A stretch of DNA of 64,000 bases, from positions 124,001 through 188,000 of the forward strand of contig NZ_BBZJ01000013.1 in the NCBI RefSeq assembly GCF_001417775.1, in the 5' to 3' direction. Positions within the stretch are counted from its first letter, which is position 1. Each line of letters opens with the position of its first letter. A program made the translations under genes and the position numbers. Of the stretch, positions 1 through 8,111 are shown in pieces. Origin of the DNA: Streptomyces sp. TP-A0356. Its GTDB lineage: Bacteria; Actinomycetota; Actinomycetes; Streptomycetales; Streptomycetaceae. The notes under the pieces were generated by a model. That model made no database searches, was not told where the DNA came from, and worked only from the letters and a program-made list of their open reading frames with translations.

Positions 1-1
1 C

Positions 2-574
2 CTGGAGGCCGCCGCCAAGGTCATCAGCGCGCGCGGCTACCGGGCTGCCACGATCGCAGAGATCCTGAAGGCGGCCGATATCACGAAAGGCGCCCTGTAT
101 TTCCATTTCGACTCCAAGCAGGCGCTCGCGGACGCGATCATCAAGGAACAGACCCTGCCCTACGCCCCGGTGGAACCTCCCTCTCCGCTGCAGCGCCTCA
201 TCGACATGAGCCTGGAGATAGGGCGGGGCCTGCAGACCGACCCCTTGCTCATGGCGGGCACCCGTATCGCGGTCGACACGCTCTTCGACGAGTCCCCCGT
301 GACGCCGTTCCAGGACTGGACCGGCGTCGCGGTCTCGCTGCTCACGGAGGCCCGTCGGGCCGGCGAGGTGCTGCCGCACGTCGAGCCCTCGGAGTGCGCC
401 GAACTCATCATCGCGGCCTACACGGGCGTGCAACTGTTCTCCCAGGCCGCCAGCGGCCGGAAGGACCTCACCGAACGCATCGTGACCCTCTGGAAACACC
501 TCCTGCCGTCGATCGCCAACCCTGCGGCCATCGCCCACCTGGATTTCGACAAGGTCCCGGCACAGCTCGACTGA
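2..574 (+). CDS. TetR-family regulator, butyrolactone-receptor-like (5' end missing)
   Basis: The reading frame is already open at base 2, so the first residues lie outside the window; 190 residues are visible. The visible start is the end of a TetR helix-turn-helix: GYRAATIAEILKAADITKGA followed by LYFHF and DSK, the arrangement typical of the gamma-butyrolactone receptor (ScbR/ArpA) branch, where a Gly-Ala-Leu-Tyr-Phe-His-Phe recognition helix is usual. The rest is an all-helical ligand-binding domain. Family knowledge says such proteins repress antibiotic or development genes until a small signal binds. No butyrolactone synthase or biosynthetic cluster is visible beside it, so an orphan receptor or a pseudo-receptor is possible. 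Confidence 0.8.
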   Translation: MEAAAKVISARGYRAATIAEILKAADITKGALYFHFDSKQALADAIIKEQTLPYAPVEPPSPLQRLIDMSLEIGRGLQTDPLLMAGTRIAVDTLFDESPVTPFQDWTGVAVSLLTEARRAGEVLPHVEPSECAELIIAAYTGVQLFSQAASGRKDLTERIVTLWKHLLPSIANPAAIAHLDFDKVPAQLD

Positions 575-918
575 CGCGTATCACAGGAGATATTTCCGGA
601 CACCTCACATAGGTTCTCCGGCTCTCCGGCTCTCCCGCGCTTGAGGTCACACCCTCGCCATTTGCGGAACCATGGCCGCAGAATCCCGCCCGGACCCCGG
701 AATCTCCGCCCGGGTAAAGCGGCAGGGAAATGAGGCGGCAATGGCGAGCTGCGCAGGGCACTGTTCCGGGACGCCACGCAGCACGGCCCTGGGCTGGAAG
801 GTATCCCTGGGCACCGTCACCCACGGGGACACCAAGCGCCGCATCATGGCGGCGGGCCCCGACCGCGCCGACGCGATCGGAAACAGGGTGCGGCCCCGTG
901 GATGGCACTGGGCGCCCG
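575..918. other. Intergenic stretch without a recognised gene
   Basis: About 340 bases lie between the TetR stop and the end of the convergent nucleotidyltransferase. I see short CT-rich repeats (ctccggctct twice near 615-635) but no convincing hairpin terminator, RNA or conserved reading frame. A plus-strand open frame from about 672 has no recognisable domain and runs into the nucleotidyltransferase, so I treat it as chance. Confidence 0.5.
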
Positions 919-1725
919 TCAGGGACGTGGTGCCTTCTCGCCGTGCACGGCCGTGTATTCGGCTGCGAGCCATGGGCCCAGGTCGTCGATGAGCATCTCG
1001 AGCACTGCTGGATCGGGCGAGGGTGCGCGGCCCATGGACGCGGCGATGCGCATCTGCTCAGCGCGCTCGGGGTAGTAGCGGCCGAAGAGTTCCGCGGACT
1101 TGTCGAGGTCGCTGGTCCAGCCGCCCCATCGGGGCATGATCAGGGTGAATCCTGTGCGGACGATGCGGCGGCCGACAAGGCGACCGAGAGTCTGGCGATC
1201 GGCGTCCGTCGCGACTTCGACGGCCTTGGCACGCCAGCGTGGAAGCACGAGGGCCAGGTCGCCGTTCGTTTCGCGGGCGAGGATGCCCGTGGGGCGGTAT
1301 CGGGGAAGTTGTTCTGCGAGGTCGGGACCGAGCAGCGGGGTGCAAAGGCAGGCGATGAAGAATCCGCCGTCGTGGCGTTCGAGGTCGCTGAGCAGAACGC
1401 GCGTGCTGGTCAGCAGGATCCCGACGCCATCGATCTGGGGGAACGCGTGGTCGAGTCCGGCCTCGATCGCCTTGGCGTCGGCGCGGTCGGCTTCGGTGGG
1501 CTCCTCGTGGAGGGCGAGCTGGAGGTCGAGGTCGGAGACTCCGGGGGTGGCGGTGCCGCGGGGAATGCTCCCGTAGAGGTAGGCGCTGTGCAGGCGCGCA
1601 CTGCCGAACGTCTCGGCGATGTGAGCGCGGGCGGCGTCGACGACCGGAACGAACGCTGCCGGTACTCGTTCCAGGGCGCCTTCACGTGCGATCGTTCCGT
1701 CGCGGTCCAGTCCTCGTCCGTTCAT
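919..1725 (-). CDS. Nucleotidyltransferase-fold protein (aminoglycoside adenylyltransferase-like)
   Basis: This 268-residue protein carries the polymerase-beta-type nucleotidyltransferase motif: GSIPRG at residues 52-57 and SDLDLQ at 64-69, giving the G-S-x(3)-G and D-x-D metal ligands. The remainder is a helical C-terminal domain of the DUF4111/adenylyltransferase kind. Such enzymes transfer a nucleotide to an antibiotic, protein or RNA; the actual substrate cannot be read from sequence. I chose the ATG at 1725 because the conserved part begins soon after it, while the open frame extends 51 codons upstream without homology-like content. It sits alone in the accessory left end, divergent from the Imm49 gene. 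Confidence 0.7.
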   Translation of the reverse strand: MNGRGLDRDGTIAREGALERVPAAFVPVVDAARAHIAETFGSARLHSAYLYGSIPRGTATPGVSDLDLQLALHEEPTEADRADAKAIEAGLDHAFPQIDGVGILLTSTRVLLSDLERHDGGFFIACLCTPLLGPDLAEQLPRYRPTGILARETNGDLALVLPRWRAKAVEVATDADRQTLGRLVGRRIVRTGFTLIMPRWGGWTSDLDKSAELFGRYYPERAEQMRIAASMGRAPSPDPAVLEMLIDDLGPWLAAEYTAVHGEKAPRP

Positions 1726-1856
1726 GTGGTTACTGTGCCTTGTGATGCTGAGTGGTGCCGAGCGGATTTCCGAGGCGGTGCAACATTCTTTTCTTCTGCT
1801 CCAGGTCGAAGGCGACCGGCGACGAGGTAACGGCCTCGACGTGTCCGGGGTGCGCG

Positions 1857-2735
1857 GTGTTCTGTACAGGTCGGGCACGCGGCGAAGTTCGCCGCCACGA
1901 CTGTCCGAGGGAGGACCTGACGGCAGACCTGGCGGTGCTCAGTCGCAACGTGACATGGGCGCTTGAAGACCTGGATGTGTCACCGGACGCAATCGGCGAT
2001 GCACTGAGTTCGGCGCTCACCCGTGCCGAGACGCGTTTGCTTGCCGATCCACCGGCCGGCTTGCTCGAAACGTGGGACGCATGGGTGACGGCCATGCAGG
2101 CCGGCACCGCGCTGTTCGATGCGGCGGTGGCGGCTGACGGATCCGTCCGAGCTCGTATCGAGCACCAAGTACGGAGCATCCCGGCCTCCGGTCCTCATGC
2201 CTCAGCTGATGCCGGCAACTGGATCACAGCGTTCTGGTTGGCAGTGATCTGCCGCGAGAAGGACCGCATGACCAGGCTGTGCCATGTGCCGGTCGAGTTG
2301 TTGCGGGCATCGGGCGCGGAGTACGACGAGTACGTCTATACGTGGGTTGAGGCCCTCCAGGCGTACTGGCTCGGGAGGGACGACTTCGGCCGGCTTCTGG
2401 TCGCCGCTGCTCAACAGACCCGTCCTGAGGGGCTGCGGATCACGAGCCCCGACGTGATGTCGATGATCCTTTGGCCGCCGATCGAGCTGATGACCCACCT
2501 CGTGCGCGGTGACCGGGCTCGGTTCAACGATTCCCTTGCCATGGCTCTGCAGCGCCACAAGGCGTACTGGTCTGCGAACGAAGAGCACGCGCGACGCAGC
2601 TCCGGGCTCGTTGCGCTCGGGCCTCTTGCGGTTGCCTGCTTCGCCCATGACGGGGGTTTCCCGATCGACGTGCAGTCCGATTACCTCCCGAAGGCCCTCT
2701 TGGAGGGCGCCTGGGCAGGCGAGTTCGAGACCTGA
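1857..2735 (+). CDS. Immunity 49 (Imm49) family protein
   Basis: The 292-residue product matches the Imm49 family across its length as I remember it: TWDAWVTAMQ (about 72-80), the central ADAGNWITAFWLAVICREKD (about 117-136), ASGAEYDEYVY and the closing DYLPKALLEG. Imm49 proteins are predicted immunity factors of polymorphic toxin systems and occur in many copies as orphans in Streptomyces. No toxin gene is visible next to it. The start is uncertain: GTG 1857 is the in-frame start nearest the expected family N-terminus, but no good ribosome-binding site precedes it, and the frame is open back to 1752. Confidence 0.8.
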   Translation: MFCTGRARGEVRRHDCPREDLTADLAVLSRNVTWALEDLDVSPDAIGDALSSALTRAETRLLADPPAGLLETWDAWVTAMQAGTALFDAAVAADGSVRARIEHQVRSIPASGPHASADAGNWITAFWLAVICREKDRMTRLCHVPVELLRASGAEYDEYVYTWVEALQAYWLGRDDFGRLLVAAAQQTRPEGLRITSPDVMSMILWPPIELMTHLVRGDRARFNDSLAMALQRHKAYWSANEEHARRSSGLVALGPLAVACFAHDGGFPIDVQSDYLPKALLEGAWAGEFET

Positions 2736-2764
2736 ACAAGGTAAATGCGGGATGCCTGAGATCA

Positions 2765-2914
2765 GTGAATCAGGAGCACCGCACTGAAGGACACTCTCTC
2801 CCGGGCCTGTACGCCTCCGCGCCGCGGCACCACGGGCTGCCGCAGCCGACGCCAGCGGCTGATATCGACAAGCCCGAGCAACCCCGGGCCCAACGCACGG
2901 AGACTTCGACGTGA
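2765..2914 (+). CDS. Possible small ORF or tail of a decayed gene upstream of DUF6177
   Basis: A 49-codon frame from GTG 2765 stops with a TGA that overlaps the GTG of the DUF6177 gene (gtga), the usual sign of translational coupling in this genome. The peptide is polar and proline-rich with no domain I recognise. It may be the remnant C-terminus of a gene once coupled to DUF6177, or chance. Confidence is low. Confidence 0.2.
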   Translation: MNQEHRTEGHSLPGLYASAPRHHGLPQPTPAADIDKPEQPRAQRTETST

Positions 2915-4334
2915 CCAAGGACATCATCGCGCTCACACCGAAGATGCCCGACACCGCCACACTGCTGGCCGCCCTGCACGCCGGCGGCCCCTCCCTGGGC
3001 CTGAGCGCCACCGACGACGGCGCGGTCATCCAACTGTGCACCGCCGCGGGACGCCCGTTGTGTCACTAGAGGCGCCGGTCCTGATACACGTACCGGGCGA
3101 GGCCGAACGTCTCCTCGGGCCCCGAATAACCCCGCCCGGGCTGCCGTTCTGGTGGACGGAAGCCCGCGCCACCACCACCGTCCCCGAGGCCGAACCCCTC
3201 GCCGGCTCAGTCTGCGGCCGCCTGACCACGCTCCTCGGCGGAACCGTCTGGCCGCCCGACGCGGGCCACGCAGAAGTCGTGGAGCAGACCCTGGACAACG
3301 CCGAGGTCACCGAGGCACCTGCTCCGGATGCGGCCCTGCCCGTCGTCGATGTATTGACCCCGTCCACGGCCGTGGTACTCGCCGACCGACCGCTCCTGGG
3401 GATGACCACCTGGCTCTCGGACGTACTGCGCACGACCGCCGCGACCGACCGTGCGCTGCACATCGTGACACCGCCGCACGTACGGCTGACCCTGCCGCTG
3501 CGCACGGCCCTGGGCGGAGCGCCCAACCGCTGGGTGATTCAGGGTCCCTCGGGCGGCTACCACGACGGCCTGTCCGGCGCCGAACTCACTTGGCACAACG
3601 GCACATTCACGCCGACCGGCCCGTCCCCGAAGATCGCGGACGCCTTCACAGCGGGTGCCGCACCCACCGACGAGCGGCAGCTCACGGTGGCCCTACGCGC
3701 CGTACACCGCCCCGAAGCCGACCTCGCGCTCGGCGGCGCCCTGGAGACAGCCTGGCGCCACCTCACCGGTGGACCGCCCGCCGGATGGGGAACAGCGGAA
3801 CCGGTCAACCTTCCTTGGTCACCACGGCAGTTGACCGACCTGGCCCGCAACCGGGCCCCCGCCCCCACTCACGCCATCGCCGTCGGCACCCCCGACCACC
3901 CAGCCATCGCCACCCACCGCACCACCCGCACGACAGCAGGCGTCGCCGAGGAGGTCACACTCACCGTCGGCTACACGGCACACCAACGAGCCGCACTGGA
4001 GGCGATCGAGCCGCTGGCCGCCGAACTCGTCACCACGCACGGCCTGACCACCATGTTGACCACCCTCCGCGCGGCCCGCGCCGACCTCACCCTCACGCCT
4101 CACCTCACCGCTCCCCCGATCCCCGTCGCCTTGACCCTCGGTCCCACAGACACCCGAGCCATCGGCCTCACCCATGCCCGCCGCCCCTCAGTCGCGGTGA
4201 AGCCCGTCCAGCTCGGCACACCCTCTCACCCGGCCCTGCACTATCCCCTCGGTGACGGCACCAACGTCGACGCCTGGACAACACTCCAGCACCTCACCGC
4301 CCACCTCAAGCACAGCACCGAACCAGAACAGTGA
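2911..4334 (+). pseudogene. DUF6177 family protein, interrupted by a one-base frameshift
   Basis: Translation from GTG 2911 (preceded by GGAG at 2899-2902) gives MTKDIIALTPKMPDTATLLA and reaches AGRPL, then hits a stop at 3067-3069. The continuation of the same family sequence, VSLEAPVLIHVPGEAERLLG, lies in the other frame from 3060. Loss of one base within ttgtg at 3058-3062 explains this. The rest of the protein reads uninterrupted to 4334, including TEPVNLPW-like and LGDGTN motifs expected of DUF6177. The function of DUF6177 is unknown to me. Either the gene is dead, or the base is a sequencing error; the downstream frame is intact and well conserved, so decay would be recent. Confidence 0.75.
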
Positions 4335-4433
4335 CTGGCCCTCGAACCATTACCTGACAGACACGCCAAACCGCAGCCAAGCACCGTCCCCGGTCTTCCG
4401 ATCAGCCCTCACCACCCACCTGTCACTTAGCAA

Positions 4434-4462
4434 TCCCCCAGGGATTCGAACCTGCGCGGCAC
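4434..4462 (-). other. tRNA T-arm-like remnant (possible attachment-site trace)
   Basis: On the minus strand CAGG-TTCGAAT-CCCTG appears, which is the sequence of a tRNA T-arm (CAGGG/CCCTG stem with a TTCGAAT loop) missing one G. The flanks do not fold into acceptor, D or anticodon arms, so it is not a working tRNA. Integrative plasmids of actinomycetes use the 3' ends of tRNA genes as attB, and the DUF2637 pseudogene lies 90 bases away, so a decayed attachment site is an inference. Confidence 0.25.
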
Positions 4463-4552
4463 TCGCTCGGCACCCCGTCTGACGAGCCAAGTCACGCCCC
4501 GCCAGCCGCTCCCCCCATTTAGATGGCCCTGCCCCGGGTAAACCCCTGGGTT

Positions 4553-5162
4553 CTAGGAGTCGTCGCAACGCTCCACCCGCAGCTCTTTGCGGAGCGACTC
4601 CGCCGACACCGGGCGCTGGTGCACTTCCCGATGCCGTGCATCCACTTGCCGGGCACGCTCCAACAACGAGTCGTTGCTTACAAGATCATTGCCGCCGTTC
4701 GCCTGGGCATCCTCCGCGTCGGCACTCTCAGCCTCCGTCCGGAGGGTCGGCCGGTGAGCCAACAGCTCCACCGACAGCAGCAGCGCGACCGGCGGCCACC
4801 CGGCCACCAGCACCGGCCTCCACGCCAACACCGGAGCGGCCGCGATATTGGCCGCCAGAGAGACCGCGATCCCCAAACAGAAATGCGAACCACACCCCTC
4901 CTCGCTCCCGCCGTGTGTGGGGCCCCGAGGGCTTCAACAGACCGACCGTGGCCAGAAGCAAGAGTCCGTCCACGGACAGCGGCCACAACGAGGCACTGAT
5001 CGAATCCGCTTCGCCCTTCACCGCGAACTCCCGCTGATGAACATACGAGGCCTACGCGGCGACCCCGGCCACCACCAGAGCACACAACGGCGAGACCCAC
5101 GCATCAAGGTCGAGGCCGTTCCTCCCGCCGACCCCCTGATCGGTCCCGGCGCCCTCAGCCAC
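4553..5162 (-). pseudogene. DUF2637 (Spd-like) membrane protein of an integrative element, decayed
   Basis: Three pieces of one DUF2637 protein can be read on the minus strand. The first frame gives LVVAGVAA, an in-frame TAG at 5052-5054 where tyrosine is expected, then ASYVHQREFAV and LWPLSVDGLLLLATVGLLKP. At the run of four C at 4871-4874 the frame shifts, and the family sequence continues as IAVSLAANIAAAPVLAW, AGWPPVALLLSVELL and RPVSAESLRKELRV. DUF2637 proteins are membrane proteins encoded near the transfer genes of Streptomyces plasmids and AICEs, with four hydrophobic helices and a C-terminal HTH-like tail. With both a stop and a frameshift this copy is dead. The GTG at 5162 is a guess for the original start. 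Confidence 0.75.
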
Positions 5163-5189
5163 CGAGCCCACCGCCGAAGGCCCCCGCCG

Positions 5190-5231
5190 GTGCACAACGC
5201 GTGCACACTTCCACGGGAACTCACGGGAACT
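5190..5231. promoter_or_regulatory. Short inverted and direct repeats upstream of the DUF2637 remnant
   Basis: GTGCAC occurs twice (5190-5195 and 5201-5206), and CACGGGAACT is repeated head-to-tail at 5212-5221 and 5222-5231. They lie just upstream of the DUF2637 remnant on its strand, where a plasmid-type repressor could bind. No regulator for them is visible in the window. Confidence 0.35.
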
Positions 5232-5308
5232 CCCAAGTAGAAGCAGGATGCACCCCGACAGGGAAAAGGGCCCCCACCGGGCCGAAAGGCCAGGTCAGGG
5301 CCATGAAA

Positions 5309-5719
5309 GCAGACGAGTCGGGCTGTACGCCGGGTTCTGTCCCGAAGGGTCCTCGCGGGCCCCTCGGTGACGGCCATCCATCTAGGACCGGTGTTGCCAC
5401 CGGTCTCGTGCGGTCTACCCGCGGACTCGGGCGGGCAGCCCTCGAGCGTCCGCGCAGAGCCGCCCTCACGGCGGCTCCTTTTGACCTTGCTCCAGGTGGG
5501 GTTTACCTAGCTGCCCAGGTCACCCTGGGCACTGGTGGTCTCTTACACCACCGTTTCACCCTTACCGAGGACCGAGGTCCCCGGCGGTCTGTTCTCTGTG
5601 GCACTGTCCCGCGGGTCACCCCGGGTGGCCGTTAGCCACCACCTTGCCCTGTGGAGCCCGGACGTTCCTCGGGGAGGTCCACCAGGACCTCCACGCGGCC
5701 GTCCGCCCGGCTCGTCTGC
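5309..5719 (-). ncRNA. rnpB: RNase P RNA (class A)
   Basis: The catalytic RNA of RNase P, which trims the 5' leaders of tRNA precursors. Read on the minus strand it begins near 5719 with CGAGCCGGGCGGACGGCCGC and ends near 5309 with GGACAGAACCCGGCGTACAG followed by CCCGACTCGTCTGC. The conserved core elements of bacterial type A RNase P RNA are present: GGGTAAGGGTGAAACGG-type sequence written here as GGTAAGGGTGAAACGGTGG, GTAAGAGACCACC, and GTAAACCCCACC. The two ends (GCAGACGAG and CTCGTCTGC) pair to form P1. About 410 nt is the usual length. A TACCAT -10-like hexamer precedes it (5730-5735). Confidence 0.95.
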
Positions 5720-6645
5720 CGTACAGACCATGGTACCGGGCGCACGCCACGCCTCGGTCCGGCGGCTCGGGCGGCTCGGGCGGCTCCTGCGACCGGTCCC
5801 GCCGTCGCGAGCACCGAGCCGGCCAGGATCAGGGCGAAGGCGGCGAGGATCCCCGCCGTGAGACGTTCGTCCAGGGCGAGCGCACCCGCCGCCACCGCGA
5901 CCGCCGGGTTGACGTAGGTGATGACGGTCGCCCGGGTCGGGCCCGCCTCCTTGATCAGCTCCAGGAACGCCACGAAGGCCACGGCCGTGCAGATCACGCC
6001 CAGACCGGCCAGGGCTGCCAGGACGCGGGCGGGCGGTACGGCGGCCGGCCAGGTGGCGGCCGCGGCCGGGGCGTAGACCAGCGCCGCCAGCGCGAGGCAG
6101 GGTGCCGTGAGCTGCAGCGTGGGGACGTCCTTGAGGTGACGGGCGGCGATCAGGGGTGCGGTCGCGTAGCCGACGACCGTCAGCAGCACCTCGGCCAGCG
6201 ACAGCGCGTCGCCGCCGGTGAGGTGCGGCACGGTGAGCACGGCGACGCCGCCGAGGCCGAGGGCGAGCCCCGCCGCCCGCCGGGCGCCCAGCCGCTCCCG
6301 GTCGCCGAGGAAGCCGGCCAGGACCACCCCGACGATGGGCACGCCCGCGATCAGCAGCCCCGCCGTGGAGCTGGACAGATGCCGTTCGGCATCGGTGAGC
6401 GTGAACCAGGGGACCACGATCTCGATGCACGCGAAGGCCAGCATGGGACGCCAGTGCGCCCGTACGACCCGGGTCAGGCCCCCTTGCCGCAGGGCGAAGG
6501 GGAGCAGGAGCGCGGCGCCCAGGGCGCAGCGCGCGAACACCACCGTGGCCGGGGACACGGCGTCCACCGCCACTTTGATCATCAGATAGGGGATGCCCCA
6601 GACCACTCCCATCAGGGAGAACAGGAACCAGCCGCGTGCAGTCAT
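5632..6645 (-). CDS. EamA-family (DMT superfamily) transporter
   Basis: A 337-residue membrane protein made of two EamA repeats of about five helices each (roughly residues 5-140 and 150-280), with the typical first helix GWFLFSLMGVVWGIPYLMIK. Members export small metabolites or amino acids; the substrate is unknown. ATG 6645 is the natural start. It is 19 bases from the AraC gene and probably co-transcribed with it. The C-terminus is odd: the frame has no stop until 5632, so the last 29 or so codons are read from the 5' end of rnpB, and the protein is about 35 residues longer than usual. Confidence 0.85.
   Translation of the reverse strand: MTARGWFLFSLMGVVWGIPYLMIKVAVDAVSPATVVFARCALGAALLLPFALRQGGLTRVVRAHWRPMLAFACIEIVVPWFTLTDAERHLSSSTAGLLIAGVPIVGVVLAGFLGDRERLGARRAAGLALGLGGVAVLTVPHLTGGDALSLAEVLLTVVGYATAPLIAARHLKDVPTLQLTAPCLALAALVYAPAAAATWPAAVPPARVLAALAGLGVICTAVAFVAFLELIKEAGPTRATVITYVNPAVAVAAGALALDERLTAGILAAFALILAGSVLATAGPVAGAARAARAAGPRRGVRPVPWSVRQTSRADGRVEVLVDLPEERPGSTGQGGG
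5730..5735 (-). promoter_or_regulatory. Putative -10 element of rnpB
   Basis: The minus strand reads TACCAT about 10 bases upstream of the inferred 5' end of rnpB, fitting the TANNNT form of HrdB-type promoters. The -35 region has only weak similarity to TTGACA. The element lies inside the EamA coding sequence. Confidence 0.35.
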
Positions 6646-6664
6646 ACGGCGAGTTTCGGCCGGG

Positions 6665-7546
6665 TCAGCGGGCGCCGTCTTGAACGCTGTTGCAGTACCC
6701 CGTGGGGACGCCGGCGCGGTGGGCGGCCGGGGCCACACCCGCGCGGTACGCGGCCGGGGTCACCCCGAGCACGCGCCGGAACCAGCGGGTCAGATGCGCC
6801 TGGTCGGCGAAGCCCACGAGCGGCGCGACCTCGGCGGGGCGCAGTCCACTCTCCAACAGCCCCCGGGCCCGGAACACCCGGTACTGGGCGAGCCAGGCGT
6901 ACGGCGGTATTCCCATCGTCGTGCGGAAGGCACGCAGCAACTGGTAGCGGGACAGGCCCAGGTCCGCGGCGAGGTCGGCCAGGGAGGGCGGGGCGAGGAG
7001 TTCGTCGGCGAGGCGGTCGCGTACGGCGTGGGCGAGGACGGCGGCGCCGGGGATCGTGTCGGAGACGGGGCGGGCGGTGGAGTGGCGGCGGGCGAGGGCC
7101 GTGAGCAGCCACGGGAGGCGCGACTCGGCCTCCAACGGGTCGGGGCAGCCGCTCAGTTCGGTGTGCGCGGCGCACAGGGCGGCGACCAGCTCGGGGTCGT
7201 CGAGGACGGGTTCACGGAAGTGCGGGAGGCCGCCGAGGATGCCGTCGGTGAGCAGGGAGGGCTCCGCGTAGAGGGCGCGGTAGGCGTAGCCGTCGGTGGG
7301 TGTGGCGGGGGCGCCGGTGTGCATCTCACCGGGGTCGAGGACGACGATGGTGCCCGGGCCGGTGTGGATGTGGCCGCCGCGGTAGTCGATGACCTCCGAG
7401 CCGCCGACGCAGACGCCGATGGTGAACTCGTCGTGCGCGTGCGGGGCGTAGCGGTGCCGGGCGAAGCGCGCGGTGAGCAGGTCGAGGGGCGGCCCGCAGC
7501 GGCCGAGGCGCGCCCTGGTCCACAGGGCCTGTTCCCGTGTGCTCAC
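6665..7546 (-). CDS. AraC-family transcriptional regulator
   Basis: A 293-residue regulator with an N-terminal cupin-like effector domain (HAHDEFTIGVCVGGSEVIDY near residues 36-55; PGTIVVLDPGEMHTG) and a C-terminal double HTH: LADLAADLGLSRYQLLRAF and PAEVAPLVGFADQAHLTRWF. The tail GVTPAAYRAG is the normal end of AraC HTH domains and is followed by about 25 extra residues. It sits 13 bases after the TetR gene and 19 before EamA, so it probably controls, or is expressed with, the EamA exporter. Such AraC-EamA pairs are common in actinobacteria. Confidence 0.88.
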   Translation of the reverse strand: MSTREQALWTRARLGRCGPPLDLLTARFARHRYAPHAHDEFTIGVCVGGSEVIDYRGGHIHTGPGTIVVLDPGEMHTGAPATPTDGYAYRALYAEPSLLTDGILGGLPHFREPVLDDPELVAALCAAHTELSGCPDPLEAESRLPWLLTALARRHSTARPVSDTIPGAAVLAHAVRDRLADELLAPPSLADLAADLGLSRYQLLRAFRTTMGIPPYAWLAQYRVFRARGLLESGLRPAEVAPLVGFADQAHLTRWFRRVLGVTPAAYRAGVAPAAHRAGVPTGYCNSVQDGAR

Positions 7547-7559
7547 CGTGTCCCCCTTC

Positions 7560-8111
7560 TCATCCAGGGCGGTGCAACGCCTGGAGGCCCCGCTTCCATG
7601 CCGCCTCGAGGTCCGCGTCGCCGGGAAACCGGCCGTGGATCTCCAGGATCACCATGCCGTGCGCGAAGGCCCAGGTGGCCCGGGCGAGGTCGAGGTCGCC
7701 GCCGCAGGCGCGCAGCAGTGGCAGGGCGGCCCGGTCTTCCAGGCCCGGGGGCAGGGACGGGCGGGGCAGGGGGCGCTCGGTGGCCAGACGGTAGAGGTGG
7801 GGGTGGGCGAGCGCGTACGTCCGGTACGCCTCCGCCAGCGCCTGCAGTGAGCCGGGGTCGCGGGCCTCGGCCGCCTCCAGGGCCTCGGCCAACTCGTCGA
7901 GCATCTGCGCGATCAGCTCGACCTCGACGCCGTGCTTGTCGGGGAAGTGCTTGTAGAGGGACGGGGCCTTGATGCCGAGGTGGTCGGCGAGGGTGCGCAT
8001 GGTGAGCGCGGCGGGCCCGGACTCCTCGAGAAGGGCCCGGGCCGCCGCGACGATCTCCCGTGCCCGGGGCGACAGTTGTGTCCCGGCCCTCGGTGTCGGA
8101 CGGTCAGCCAC
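7560..8111 (-). CDS. TetR-family regulator (likely autorepressor of the DUF4260 operon)
   Basis: A 183-residue repressor with the HTH at about 15-60 (TMRTLADHLGIKAPSLYKHF) and a C-terminal domain of the WHG/TetR_C type (WAFAHGMVILEIHGRF). It overlaps the end of the DUF4260 gene by 8 bases, so the two are coupled. The two palindromes at 8586-8600 and 8620-8636 upstream of DUF4260 have the length and symmetry of TetR operators, so this protein is the natural candidate to bind them and control DUF4260, itself, AraC and EamA. Confidence 0.88.
   Translation of the reverse strand: MADRPTPRAGTQLSPRAREIVAAARALLEESGPAALTMRTLADHLGIKAPSLYKHFPDKHGVEVELIAQMLDELAEALEAAEARDPGSLQALAEAYRTYALAHPHLYRLATERPLPRPSLPPGLEDRAALPLLRACGGDLDLARATWAFAHGMVILEIHGRFPGDADLEAAWKRGLQALHRPG

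Noticed and set aside
672..992. 106-codon plus-strand gene
   Set aside because: No domain, poor start context, and it overlaps the well-supported nucleotidyltransferase end.
3036..4334. A stand-alone 432-residue DUF6177 protein starting at 3036
   Set aside because: Its first residues do not match the family, while the family N-terminus lies in the other frame from 2911; a frameshift explains this better. Programmed frameshifting was considered, but no slippery heptamer is present.
4430..4520. Intact tRNA gene on the minus strand
   Set aside because: Only a damaged T-arm is recognisable; the acceptor ends are both G-rich and cannot pair.
5543..5900. Protein genes in the rnpB region (several long open frames)
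   Set aside because: Long open frames are expected in GC-rich structured RNA genes; the RNA signature is decisive. Only the EamA frame continues a known protein.
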